From Derxia lacustris (GTDB lineage: Bacteria; Pseudomonadota; Gammaproteobacteria; Burkholderiales; Burkholderiaceae_E): 64,000 bases of DNA. A program made the translations under genes and the position numbers. Below, one piece after another: positions 24,243 to 35,500 of the stretch (position 1 is its first letter; each line of letters opens with the position of its first letter). The stretch covers positions 62,001-126,000 of the forward strand of contig NZ_MUHU01000008.1 in NCBI RefSeq assembly GCF_002105195.1. Reading direction: 5' to 3'. A model generated the notes under the pieces. That model was not told the origin of the DNA. It did not search any database and saw nothing but the letters and a program-made list of their open reading frames with translations.

Positions 24243-25952
24243 ATGTACGTCTATGACGACATCGACCAGCGGCTCGTCGATGAACGCGTGGCCCAGTTCC
24301 GCGACCAGACCCGGCGCTTTCTTGCCGGCGAGCTGAGCGAGGACGAGTTCCGCCCGCTGCGCTTGCAGAACGGCCTGTACGTGCAGCGCCATGCGCCGAT
24401 GCTGCGCGTGGCGATTCCCTACGGCCTGCTGGCGGCGCGCCAGTTGCGCAAGCTGGCCGACATCGCCGAGCGCTTCGACCGTGGCCAGGCGCATTTCACG
24501 ACGCGCCAGAACCTCCAGTTCAACTGGCCGCGACTGGAGGACGCGCCCGAGATCCTCGCCGAGCTGGCGACGGTGCAGATGCATGCGATCCAGACCAGCG
24601 GCAACTGCATCCGCAACACGACGACCGACCATTTCGCGGGCATCGCGCCGGATGAGCTGGTCGATCCGCTGGTGTGGTGCGAGCTGATCCGGCAATGGTC
24701 GATGCTGCATCCGGAGTTCGCCTTCCTGCCGCGCAAGTTCAAGATCGCCGTGAGCGGCGCGCGCACCGATCGCGCCGCCATCGCGGTGCACGACATCGGT
24801 CTGCAAGCCGGCGAGCGGGACGGGCGCATCGGCTTCGCGGTGTGGGTCGGCGGCGGCATGGGCCGCACGCCGATGGTCGCCAAATGCATCCGGCCCTTCG
24901 TCGACGGCTGCGACCTGCTGACCTATCTGCAAGCCGTGCTGCGCATCTACAACCTGCACGGCCGGCGCGACAACAAGTACAAGGCGCGCATCAAGATCCT
25001 GGTGCGCGACCTGGGCGCCGACGAGTTCGCGCGCCAGGTCGAAGCCGAATGGGCCAGCCTGCGCGGCGGTCCCGACACGCTCGGCGCGGCCGAGCGCGAC
25101 CGCGTGGCCGCCCGCTTCACCGTGCCGGCCCACGATCCGGCGGCGGTGCACGACGCGCCGCCGGACGAGGCCGATCCGGCGTTCCGGCGCTGGCTGCGCA
25201 GCAATGTGCATCCGCATCGCGTCGCGGGCTATGCGGCGGTCACGGTCTCGCTCAAGGCGCCGGGGCAGCCGCCGGGCGACATCTCGGCGCAGCAGATGCG
25301 CGCCGTGGCCGACCTGGCCGAGCGGCACAGCCTTGGCGAGCTGCGCGTGTCGCACGAGCAGAACCTGATCCTGCCGGAGCTGCGCCGGCGCGACCTGCCG
25401 ACGCTCTGGCGCGCGCTCGATGCGCTCGGCCTCGCGACGCCCAATGTCGGCCTGCTGACCGACATCGTCGCCTGCCCCGGCGGCGATTTCTGCGCGCTGG
25501 CGAATGCGGTCTCGATCCCGCTCGCCAACGCGATCCAGGAGCGTTTCGCCGACCTCGACCATCTGCACGACATCGGCGAACTGGATCTCAACATCTCGGG
25601 CTGCATCAATTCCTGCGGCCATCACCACATCGGACACATCGGCGTGCTCGGCGTCGACAAGGCCGGGGAGGAGTGGTACCAGGTGACGCTCGGCGGGCGC
25701 CAGAACGGCGGCCGGCGCGCCGGCGCTGCGCAGGCGCCGGCGGTGTCGAGCGGCGCGGCGGTCGGCCGCATCGTCGGTCCGGCGTTTCGGCGCGACGCTG
25801 TGCCGGACGTGATCGAGCGGCTGGTCGGCTGCTATCTGGCGGCGCGCGAACACGAGGATGAACGCTTCGTCGACGTGGTCGACCGGCTCGGGATCGAGCC
25901 GTTCAAGCAGGCGGTGTACGCACCGCTCAAGGCGGAGGTGGCGCATGGCTGA
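24243..25952 (+). CDS. Nitrite/sulfite reductase, siroheme/4Fe-4S hemoprotein
   Basis: A 569-aa cytoplasmic hemoprotein reducing sulfite to sulfide (or nitrite to ammonia). Two ferredoxin-like and two siroheme-binding halves are visible; TTRQNLQFNW near residue 85 and IQTSGNCIRN near 115 are family motifs. The coupled Fe4S4/siroheme cysteines are Cys411 and Cys417 (C-x5-C) and Cys454 and Cys458 (C-x3-C in SGCINSCGHH). It overlaps a DUF934 gene by 8 bases. That pairing is typical of assimilatory sulfite reductase in betaproteobacteria and favours sulfite as substrate. cysH/cysDN are not in the window. Confidence 0.88.
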   Translation: MYVYDDIDQRLVDERVAQFRDQTRRFLAGELSEDEFRPLRLQNGLYVQRHAPMLRVAIPYGLLAARQLRKLADIAERFDRGQAHFTTRQNLQFNWPRLEDAPEILAELATVQMHAIQTSGNCIRNTTTDHFAGIAPDELVDPLVWCELIRQWSMLHPEFAFLPRKFKIAVSGARTDRAAIAVHDIGLQAGERDGRIGFAVWVGGGMGRTPMVAKCIRPFVDGCDLLTYLQAVLRIYNLHGRRDNKYKARIKILVRDLGADEFARQVEAEWASLRGGPDTLGAAERDRVAARFTVPAHDPAAVHDAPPDEADPAFRRWLRSNVHPHRVAGYAAVTVSLKAPGQPPGDISAQQMRAVADLAERHSLGELRVSHEQNLILPELRRRDLPTLWRALDALGLATPNVGLLTDIVACPGGDFCALANAVSIPLANAIQERFADLDHLHDIGELDLNISGCINSCGHHHIGHIGVLGVDKAGEEWYQVTLGGRQNGGRRAGAAQAPAVSSGAAVGRIVGPAFRRDAVPDVIERLVGCYLAAREHEDERFVDVVDRLGIEPFKQAVYAPLKAEVAHG

Positions 25953-26433
25953 GCCAGCTTGCACGACCTGGCCCGCGCTGGTGCGCAACGGCGCCATCGA
26001 GCCGGATGCGAGCCGGCTGTTCGCGCCGCAACCGGCGCTGGCCCTGCCGCCGGACGAGCCCGGCTGGTGCCTGCCGCTCGCGCTCTGGGCGCCGGAACGC
26101 GCCGCGCTGCGTGGGCGGCGCCATCCGGTCGGGCTGGTGCTGACGCCGGCCGATGCGCTGCCGGCCGACCTCGCGCACGAGGCGCTGGCCTTCATCGCCA
26201 TCCACTTCGCGGCCTATACCGACGGGCGCGGCTTCTCGCAGGCGCAACTGCTGCGGCGCGCGGGCTGGACCGGCGAGCTGCGCGCCACCGGCGACGTGCT
26301 GATCGACACGGTGCATTACCTCGCGCGTTGCGGCTTCGACAGCTTCGTGCCGAAACCCGGCCATGCGCCGGAGCGCGTGCTGGCGGCGCTGGCGGGCTTC
26401 AGCGCCAGTTATCAGCGCGCCTATCGGTTCTGA
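25945..26433 (+). CDS. DUF934 protein, sulfite-reductase-associated
   Basis: A 162-aa protein of the DUF934 family, regularly found directly after cysI-type reductases and thought to be an accessory to sulfate assimilation. The conserved core is IAIHFAAYTDGRGFSQAQLLRR (shown here as IHFAAYTDGRGFSQ, about residues 91-104), followed by GDVLIDTVHYLARCGFDSF. The ATG at 25945 lies inside the end of the reductase gene (8-base overlap), so the two are translationally coupled. Molecular function unknown. Confidence 0.85.
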   Translation: MAEPACTTWPALVRNGAIEPDASRLFAPQPALALPPDEPGWCLPLALWAPERAALRGRRHPVGLVLTPADALPADLAHEALAFIAIHFAAYTDGRGFSQAQLLRRAGWTGELRATGDVLIDTVHYLARCGFDSFVPKPGHAPERVLAALAGFSASYQRAYRF

Positions 26434-26518
26434 CCGGCGCCGCGGCCCGGTGCGCGGCGCCGCGCCTGTGTGCGCCGGCCAACGGTGACGCGGCGCCATC
26501 TGCCCCAGGCTGGGCCGC

Positions 26519-27211
26519 ATGCAAAACCATCTCCTCGCGCTGCTGCCCGCAGCCGACCGGCAACGTCTGCTCGCGGCCACCGAGCCGGTCGAATCGCATC
26601 TGGGCCAGGTGCTGCGCAATCGCGGCGACACCACGCTGCATGCCTATTTCCCGGCCGGCGGCTTCATCTCGCTGGTGACCCAGGTCGATGCCCATCCGGG
26701 GCTGGAGGTGGGCATGGTCGGCAGCGAAGGCATGGTCGGCATCGAGCTGGCGCTGGGCGTGGCCCGGGTGCCGGTGCGCGCGGTGGTGCAGGGCACCGGG
26801 CCGCTGCTGCGCATCGACGCGGCGGCGTTTGCCGGCGTGCTGGCGGCCAGCCCGGCGCTTGATGCGCTGCTGCGGCGCTACCTGTATGTGCTCACGGCCC
26901 AGCTCGCCACCTCGGCGGCCTGCCTGCGGTTTCACACGCTCGGGCCGCGTCTGGCGCGCTGGCTGCTGATGAGCCAGGACCGCGCCGGCGCCGACCGCTT
27001 TCGCGTGACCCAGGAATTCCTCGCCTACATGCTCGGCGTGCGCCGCGCCGGCGTGACCGAGGCGGCCGGCACGCTCCAGGCCGACGGCCTGATCGCCTAT
27101 CACCGCGGCGAGCTTGGCGTGCTCGACCGGCCCGGCCTCATGGCCGCCGCGTGCAGCTGCTATGCCATCGACCGCCAGACCTATGCCGACCGCTTCGGCG
27201 CGCCCGACTGA
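26519..27211 (+). CDS. Crp/Fnr-family transcriptional regulator (copy 2)
   Basis: A 230-aa regulator with an N-terminal cNMP-binding-type barrel (VGSEGMVGIELALG near residue 67) and a C-terminal Crp helix-turn-helix (TQEFLAYMLGVRRAGVTEA near 164-182). It is a paralogue of the protein at 8561-9289: the same barrel motif 'VGxEGxVGI', the same recognition-helix pattern and a C-terminal CSCY versus CECY. No FNR cysteine cluster. It starts 85 bases after the DUF934 gene and probably has its own promoter. The ligand and target are unknown. Confidence 0.83.
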   Translation: MQNHLLALLPAADRQRLLAATEPVESHLGQVLRNRGDTTLHAYFPAGGFISLVTQVDAHPGLEVGMVGSEGMVGIELALGVARVPVRAVVQGTGPLLRIDAAAFAGVLAASPALDALLRRYLYVLTAQLATSAACLRFHTLGPRLARWLLMSQDRAGADRFRVTQEFLAYMLGVRRAGVTEAAGTLQADGLIAYHRGELGVLDRPGLMAAACSCYAIDRQTYADRFGAPD

Positions 27212-27315
27212 GCCGCGCCGCGCCAAGGTTCGACACCGCACAGACCGCCCGCCGCCGGCCACGCAATCTCGCGGTTACACGCCGCGACAACAAGTTGTCC
27301 GTCGCGGCCGGATCC

Positions 27316-27772
27316 ATGCATCGGGAGTCGATCATCGCCACCTCGCTCGAATCAGGCGCGTCCGGCCTGCCGGCGCACGACAGCCAGCTGATGAAGCTGC
27401 GCGACATCATCGACTGGCAGGCAATCGATGCGCGGCTCGCGCCGCTGGAGGCGCGGCCCGCGCTGACCGCGCCGGCCGCGCTGCATGGCAAGGACCGCAT
27501 GTTCCGCGTGCTGCTGCTGGCGCACTGGCATGGCCTGGGCGACGAGCCGCTGGCCCAGGCGCTGCGGCTGCGGCTCGACTTCCGCCAGTTCGCCGGTTTT
27601 GCGGTTTACGAGCGCACGCCCGGAGCCGCCGCCATCGACGCCTTCCGGGCCTGGTTCGCTGCCATCGGCCTGCTGGATGCCGGGCTGGCCGATGTGGTCG
27701 CACAGCTCGGCCTGTGCGGGCTCGAAGTCCGCGCCGCCGTCGGCGCGATCGTCGAGTTGACAGTGGTCGATG
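27316..27772 (+). pseudogene. IS5-type transposase remnant (N-terminal part only)
   Basis: The frame encodes the N-terminal DUF772-type domain of an IS5-family transposase: KLRDIIDWQAIDARLAPL, then FRVLLLAHWHGLGDEPLAQAL and RLDFRQFAGF, and later FRAWFAAIGLLD. Similarity ends just after GAIVELTVV, where the first catalytic Asp of the DDE triad should be (Glu here). The frame then runs into unrelated sequence antisense to another gene fragment. Residue drift (for example ALHGKDRM for the usual GRPxxxPLLM) and loss of two thirds of the protein mark it as dead. Either 27316 or the ATG at 27391 could be the old start. Terminal repeats were not identified. Confidence 0.7.
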
Positions 27773-27776
27773 CGGA

Positions 27777-27905
27777 TCAGGCCGGTTCGGGCGCCTGTGC
27801 ATCGGCCGGCGCGGTCGTCACGCGCGCTGCGTCCTCGGGGCTGCCGTGGAGCATCGGCAGGTACTTGTCGGCCTTCAGGGCGGTGTCGTAGCCGCGGTTG
27901 TGGCG
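27777..27905 (-). pseudogene. 3' remnant of a gene, DUF1269 (general stress protein)-like
   Basis: Between the end of the transposase remnant and the stop of the OmpA-like gene, the minus strand reads RGYDTALKADKYLPMLHGS followed by PEDAARV and an Ala/Pro-rich tail to a stop. This resembles the C-terminal end of DUF1269 membrane proteins ('ALKA.KYL.LVHGS.E..A.A'). No start or N-terminal part exists upstream, because the OmpA-like stop codon is directly there. The fragment was probably left by the insertion and deletion that also truncated the transposase. The family call rests on about 30 residues. Confidence 0.4.
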
Positions 27906-27920
27906 GACCGCGGCGCGCGA

Positions 27921-28784
<864 letters not shown>

Positions 28785-28803
28785 CTGGGGCTTTCTCATG
28801 CGC

Positions 28804-29184
28804 TCAGCGCGGCGCATTGCGGTTGAGTTCTTCGCGCAGGGCGCCGGCGGCGTCCTTCGATTCCTGCGCCGCCTTGCGGGCGCGGCTCGACTGGGCGCGC
28901 ACCTCGGCCAGCTCGGCATCGACCTCGGCCTGGTCGGCCAGCTGGCCGGCGCGGGCGTAGTTGTGGCTGGTCATGGCCAGATGGGCGCTGGCGAGCTTGT
29001 CGATCGCCAGCTGCAATTCGGCCGGCGCGCCGGTCTGGGTGCCGGGCGTGTCGGCATGGGTGACGGCGGCATCGGCGACGGCCAGCTGGCGCTTGGGGCC
29101 GGCGGTATCGGCGCAGGCGGCGAGGCCGAGCGCGAGCGCGGCGCACAGGCCGAGCGCCAGGCGGGAAACGGGCGGGGATTGCAT
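28804..29184 (-). CDS. Small DUF4398-like lipoprotein
   Basis: A 126-aa predicted lipoprotein. The signal sequence has a lipobox LAAC (Cys near residue 24), followed by an Ala-rich helical domain (LQLAIDKLASAHLAM, then LADQAEVDAELAEVRAQ) of the DUF4398 type. It shares the helical domain with the N-terminal part of the adjacent OmpA-like lipoprotein, and the two are probably one operon. The start at 29184 is the Met that begins the signal peptide. Confidence 0.75.
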   Translation of the reverse strand: MQSPPVSRLALGLCAALALGLAACADTAGPKRQLAVADAAVTHADTPGTQTGAPAELQLAIDKLASAHLAMTSHNYARAGQLADQAEVDAELAEVRAQSSRARKAAQESKDAAGALREELNRNAPR

Positions 29185-29387
29185 CTTGTTGTCGTCCTTC
29201 AGGCTGAGGGCGGCGCGCGGCGGGCATTCGTCCGGCGCCGGCAACAAGGCTGGCGGTGAAGGCCGGCGGCGTCTGTGCGCTGGCGTACCGGCCGGACAGG
29301 GCCGGCGCAAAGGCGCATCCTCGGGACTGGGGCCGGCACTGCCACACGGGCAGGCCGGCCGCCGAATCAACGATCAGGAGTACTCGC

Positions 29388-29522
29388 ATGTCCAAGCTAC
29401 AACGCAGCAACAAGGAAGCGAAGAAGCCCAAGAAGGACAAGACGGCGAAGCCGGTGCAGCCGGTTTCCACCATGGGCACGACCACGCCGTCGTTTGCCGC
29501 CAAGCCGGCCAAGAAGAAGTGA
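29388..29522 (+). CDS. Tiny lysine-rich conserved-type protein
   Basis: A 44-aa basic protein: MSKLQRSNKEAKKPKKDK, a short PVQPVSTMGTT linker, and a KPAKKK end. An AGGAG Shine-Dalgarno lies 8 bases before the ATG and the stop is clean, so it looks like a real small gene. I recall similar Lys-rich short proteins as widespread hypotheticals in betaproteobacteria. About a third of residues are Lys, so nucleic-acid or polyphosphate binding is conceivable. Function unknown. Confidence 0.65.
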   Translation: MSKLQRSNKEAKKPKKDKTAKPVQPVSTMGTTTPSFAAKPAKKK

Positions 29523-29538
29523 TGCCGCTGCCGGCGCC

Positions 29539-32500
29539 CTAGCCCGGCGCCGCGCCGCCCGGCCCGATCTCCAGCGCCAGCCGGTGATCGTCGCCATCGA
29601 GCGGCAGGCGCAGGCCGTCCGGCCCCACGGCCACCGGCCAGCCGTCGAGCAGGGCGCTCATGCCGGGCATGGCCCGGGGGCCGCCGTTGTTCACCCGGAT
29701 GTCGTAGCGCCCGCCGCCAAAGCTCACCACCGCGTCATAGCCGGCCCAGTCGGGCGGAATGCAGGGCGCGACGCGCAGAAAGCCGCCCTCGCGGCGCAGA
29801 CCAAGAATCCCTTCCACGCCGGCGCGGTACATCCAGGCCGCCGAGCCGGTGTACCAGCTCCAGCCGCCGCGCCCTTCATGCGGCGCGACCGAATACACAT
29901 CCGCCGCCACCACATAGGGCTCCAGCCGGTAGCGCTCGGCCGCCGCGCCGTCGAGCGCATGGTTGATCGGGTTGAGCAGCCCGAACAGCGCGGCGGCGCG
30001 CCGGCCCTGGCCGAGCCGGGCCCAGGCCAGCACCGCCCACATCGCCGCATGGCTGTACTGGCCGCCGTTCTCGCGCAGGCCGGGCGGATAGCCCTTGATG
30101 TAGCCCGGGTCGTGCGGCGTGCGGTCGAACGGCGGCGTGAACAGCAGCGCCAGGCCGCTGTCGCGCCGCACCAGCTCGCTGTCGAGCGCGGCCATCGCCT
30201 GCGCGGCGCGGCCCGCATCGGCGCCGCCCGACAGCACGGCCCAGCTCTGGGCGATGGAGTCGATGCGGCATTCGTCGCTGGCGGCGCTGCCGAGCCACTG
30301 GCCGTCGTCATAGGTGGCGCGGCGATACCAGGCGCCGTCCCAGGCGTGGTTTTCGAGTGCGGCGCGCAGGGTGTTGGCATGGTTGCGCCAGCGTCGCGCG
30401 CGTTCGCCGTCGGGGTCTTCGGCGCGGTTCGCGGCCAGCGGCGCGAAGCGGCCGATGGCGCTCAGCAGCAGCCAGCCGAGCCACACGCTCTCGCCGCGCC
30501 CGCCGCCGACGCGGTTCATGCCGTCGTTCCAGTCGCCGCTGCCCATCAGCGGCAGGCCGTGCGCGCCGCTGAGTTGCAGGCACTGGTCGAGGCCGCGCGC
30601 GCAATGCTCGAACAGCGTGGCCGAGAGCTCGGACGACATCGGCTGGAAGAAGGCGCCTTCCTCCTCGGCGGCCAGCGGCGGGCCGTCGAGGAAGGGCAGG
30701 CGCTCGTCGAGCACGCCGGCGTCGCCGGTGGTGAGCACGTAATGCGCGGCGGCATAGGCCAGCCACACGCGGTCGTCGCTGATGCGGGTGCGCACGCCCT
30801 GACCCGAATGCGGCAGCCACCAGTGCTGCACATCGCCTTCTGGAAACTGCCGGCCGGCGGCGCGCAGCAGGTGGCTGCGCATCAGCGCCGGCGCGGTCAG
30901 GCCGAGCGCCATGCCGTCCTGCAACTGGTCGCGGAAGCCATAGGCGCCGCTGGCCTGGTAGAAGGCGGCGCGCGCGGTGATGCGGCAGGCCAGCGTCTGG
31001 TACAGCAGCCAGCCGTTGAGCATGAGGTCGAGCGCGCGGTCGGGCGTGCGCACCTGCACCGCGCCGAGCCGCGCGGCCCAGTGCGCCTGCACCGCGTCGA
31101 GCAGGGCGGCGACCGGCGTGGCGCGGTAGCGCGCGATCAGGTCGCGCGCCGCGCCGGCCGAGTCGGCCTGACCGAGCAGCGCCAGCACTTCCACCACGCC
31201 GCCCGGCGCGAGCGCGACCGTGCATTGCAGCGCGGCGCAGGGGTCGAGGCCGGCGCCGCTGGCTCCCGACAGCGTGGCGCCGGCCAGCAGCGCCGCCGGC
31301 GCGGCGGTGCTGCCGCCCCGGCCGAGGAATTCGCAGCGGTCGGCGGTGAACCGGGTCTGGCGGCCGCCCAGATCGGCGAAGGCCACGCGGCTGCCGAAGT
31401 CGCCACGCCAGGGGTTGCGCGCCAGCAGCGCGCCGGTGGCGTTGTCGCGCTCGGTCACGATGAAGGGCGCATTGCCGCCGCGCGCCGCGCCGAGCGCCCA
31501 TTCGACATAGCTGGTCACCGAGATGCGCCGATGCAGCCCGGAGTGATTGCGCAGCGTCAGCCGCGCGACCCGCACCGGATCGGCCAGCGGCACCAGCAGC
31601 AGCAGCTCCAGCGCGATGCCGCGCGATTCATGCTCGAAGCGGCTGTAGCCGAAGCCGTGGCGCGCCACATGCCGGCCGCCGTCGCGCATCGGCTGGGCGG
31701 TGGCGCTCCAGACCTCGCCGCTGGCTTCGTCGCGCAGATAGAAGGCATCGCCGCAGGCATCGGTCACCGGGTCGTTGGACCAGGGCGTGAGCGGGTTCTC
31801 GCGGCTGTTGCCGGCCCAGGTGCAGGACGCGCCTTCGGCCGACACGCTGAAGCCGAAGCCGTCGTTGGCGACCACGTTGATCCAGGGCGCGGGCGTGTTG
31901 CGGCCGGCGTCGAGCACGGTGAGGTATTCGCGGCCGTCCTGCACAAAGCCGCCCAGGCCGTTGAAGAACTCGATGCCGGCCGGCAGCGGCGCCGGCAGCG
32001 GGCCGGCCGGCGCCGGGCGCGGCGGGCCGCCGGACCAGTTGCGGCGCGCGCCGGCGCCGCTGCCGGGCAGGCCCAGGCTGCGCGCCAGCAGGCCGGCGCC
32101 GGCGCCGTCGGCCGGCTCGGCCGGCGCGGGCACTGGCGGCAGCGCGGCCAGCTGGTTGGCGATGGGCCCGCGATGCGCCACCAGCACCACGCGCGCCACC
32201 GACAGCAGCAGCGCGCGCGTCTCCACGCTCATCAGGTCGGCGCGCAGCGTGAACACCTGGCCACGCGCCTGCGCCTCGCCGAGGCGCGGACGTGACTGGC
32301 TGCTGCGCACGGCGGTCTCGATGGCGCCTTGCAGCTCCTGGGTGTAGGACGAGGCGCGCTCATTGACGATGACCAGATCGACGCCCAGCCGCTTGAGCCG
32401 CCAGTACTCGTGCGCGCGCAGCAGCTGGCGCACCTGGGCGATGTCCTCGGCCTCGTCGATGCGCAGCAGCACGATGGGCAGATCGCCCGAGATGGACTGC

Positions 32501-35500
32501 GGCCACAGGCCCGATTGCGGCCCGGCGCCGCGCGCGATCGCCGTCGGCGGCGCGCGGAAGCGCCGGTCGGCATACAGGATGGGCGCGGCCAGGCGCTGGA
32601 AGTCGGCCGCCTCGGGCGCTTCCACATCCAGATGGCGCAGCTGCACCTGGGCCTGGGTCCAGGCCAGCGTCTTGGCGCGGTCGAAGGCGCTGCGGTCCTG
32701 ATGCCGGTCGATCAGGTCGAGCAGCGCCTCGCGCGTGGTCGCGGCCACGGTCCAGAAGGCCACGCGCACCGCCTGGCCCGGCGGCACCAGCACCCGGCGC
32801 CGCAGCGCAAAGATCGGATCGAGCACGCTGCCGACGCTGCCGGACAGCGCAACGCCGTCGGCGATGGCGGCAGACGTGGCCGGTGTGCGGCCGCGCCCGA
32901 TGAAGCGCGCGCGGTCGGTCTCATGCTGGTTCCGGGCGCCGAGCTGGCCCTCGACCACGGTGAAGTGCGCGGCCCAGATGCGCGGCTCGTCGGCCGAGCG
33001 CGGGCGCCGGGTGGCGATCAGCGCGTCGGCCTCGGCCAGATGCTCGGTCTGCACGAACAGCTTGGAGAAGGCCGGATGGGCATCGTCGCTGGCCGGCGTG
33101 GCGAGCACGATCTCGGCATAGGAGGTCAGCTCGATCTCGCGCGTGCGCCGGCCCGAGTTGACCAGCGACACCCGGCGCACCTCGCCGTCGTCCTCGCCCG
33201 AGACGATGACTTCCATCGTGGTGACCAGGCTGGCGTCGCGCCGGGTGAATTCGGCATGGTCCTCGGCGAAGGCCACGTCGCCGGGCTCGGCATGGCCGGG
33301 CAGCGGGCCGGCGGCGGTCGACCAGACCGCGCCGCTCTGCACATCGCGCGCAAAGATGAAGGCGCCCCAGTCGTCGCAGGTCGGGTCTTCGCGCCAGCGC
33401 GTGATGGCCATGTCGCGCCAGCGGCTGTAGCCGCCGCCGGTGGCGGTGAGCATCACCGCATAGCGGCCGTTGGACAGCAGATGGGTGGCGGGCGCGCCGG
33501 CCAGCGGCAGGTTGAGCCGGCGCAGGGTCGGCGGCTCGGTGTTGGCTTCGGTGCCGGCGACCTTCATTTCCTCGGCGCGCGGGCGGGCGATGGCCACGTC
33601 GCGCGGCATGCGTTCATGCAGCAGCAGCTCGCAGGCCTGGATCATCGGCTCGCGGTGAAAGCGCGCGCGCATGCCGCCGTCGAGCAGGGTGTTGGCGATG
33701 GCGACCAGCGTCATGCCCTGGTGATGCGCCATGTAGCTGCGCACCACCGCCACGCCGACGTCGTCGGGCAGGCGGCTGCGGGTGAAGTCGAGCGCCTCGT
33801 GAAAGCCGTGGCGGCCGTCGCCGCCGAGCGCCGCGATGGCCGCGAAATTGCGCAGTGCGCCGCGCGGATCGACCATCGTCGCGAGGCCCGTGGCATAGGG
33901 CGCGATCACGATGTTCTCGGCCAGCCCGCGCTTGAGCCCGAGCCCCGGCACGCCAAAGTTCGAGTACTGGTAGGTGAACTCGATGTCGCGCGCATTGAAG
34001 GCCGACTCCGACACGCCCCAGGGAATGCCGAGCGCGCGGCCGTAGTCCTGCTGGCGCGCGACCACCAGCCGGTTGGTCTGCTCCAGCAGGCTGCCGGCCG
34101 GCGCGCGCATGACCAGCGACGGCATCAGGTACTCGAACATCGAGCCCGACCAGGAGATGAGCGCCGAGCCCTTGCCGAGCGGCGTGGCGGCCCGACCCAG
34201 GCGAAACCAGTGCTTGGTGGCGGCGTCGCCCTTGGCGATGGCGAACAGGCTGGCGAGCCGCGCTTCGGAGGCGAGCAGGTCGTAGCAGCTGGGGTCGAGC
34301 CGGTTGTCGGCGGCCGAGTAGCCAATCGACAGCAGCTTGCGGTCGCGGTCGAGCAGAAAGGCGAAGTCCATCGCGAGCGCAAAGGCGCGGGCGCGCGCGG
34401 CCAGGCTGGCGAGGCGCTGGGCGAGCAGCTGGGCCTCGTCATGGCGCAGATGCTCGTCGCGGCTGTGCTCGGCGGCGCTGCGATGGGCGGCGTCGTGCCA
34501 GTAGCGCGGATCGGGGCTGCGCTCGGCCAGCGCCAGCGCATCGGCGCGGCCGGCTTGCGCGAGGGCGGCGCTGGCGCGCGGATTGGCGCGCCATTCGTCG
34601 CAGGCATTGGCCAGCACGATGAGATGGCCGGCCAGATTGCCGCTGTCGACCGAGGACACATAGGCCGGCGCCAGCGCGTCGAGCGTGAGCGTGTCGATCC
34701 AGTTGAAGAAATGGCCGCGATGGCGCGCGAGCCGGTCGAGCGTGGCGAAGGTGGCTTCGAGCCGCTCGACCGTGGCCGAGCTGCCGGTCCAGCCAAAGTC
34801 GCGCGCCGCCACGGCCGACAGCAGATACAGCCCGATGTTGGTCGGCGAGGTGCGATGCGCGATGGCCGGACGCGGGTCTTCCTGGAAGTTGTCGGGCGGC
34901 AGATGGTTGTCGGCCGGCGTCACGAAGGTCTCGAAATAGCGCCAGGTGCGGCGCGCGATCAGCCGCAGCTCCAGCGCCTCGTCCGGCAGCAGTGCCAGCG
35001 CCTGTTCCACCGGCGGCGAGCGGCTGGCATGCAGCGCCAGCGCCGGCGCGGCCAGCCACAGCGCGGCCAGCGGCAGCAGCAGCGGCCAGGCGGCCGGCGC
35101 GACGAGCAGCGCGCCGCCCGCGAGGCCGAGCGCCAGCAGGCTGCCGCCGGCCATGCGGCGCTGAAAGCCGCGCAGGCTCAGGCGCGGACTGCCGCCCGAT
35201 TGCGCGGCGGTGGTCCATTCCAGCAAATGCCGATGGCTGACGAACAGCCGCGCGAGCGTGCGCGCGATGGCGTCGAGCGCACGCCAGGCCTGATCGGCCA
35301 GAAACGCCAGCGCGAAGGCGGCCTGCAAGCCGGCCAGTCGCAGATCGGCGCCGAAGGCGCGCAGATGGCTGGCCGGCCGCACGCCGGCGTGATGCGGCAG
35401 CACCGCATCCAGCAGCGGCAGCGCCGGCGGGATGAACAGCGTGGCCAGCAGCAGCGCCACGGCCACTGGCGCGGCCTGGGGCAGCAGCGCGGCAAACGCC

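Noticed and set aside
29532-29553. GC-rich self-complementary sequence between the Lys-rich protein and ndvB stops as a bidirectional terminator
   Set aside because: The CGGCGCC arms are complementary but there is no T-run on either side, and such GC repeats are common by chance in this composition.
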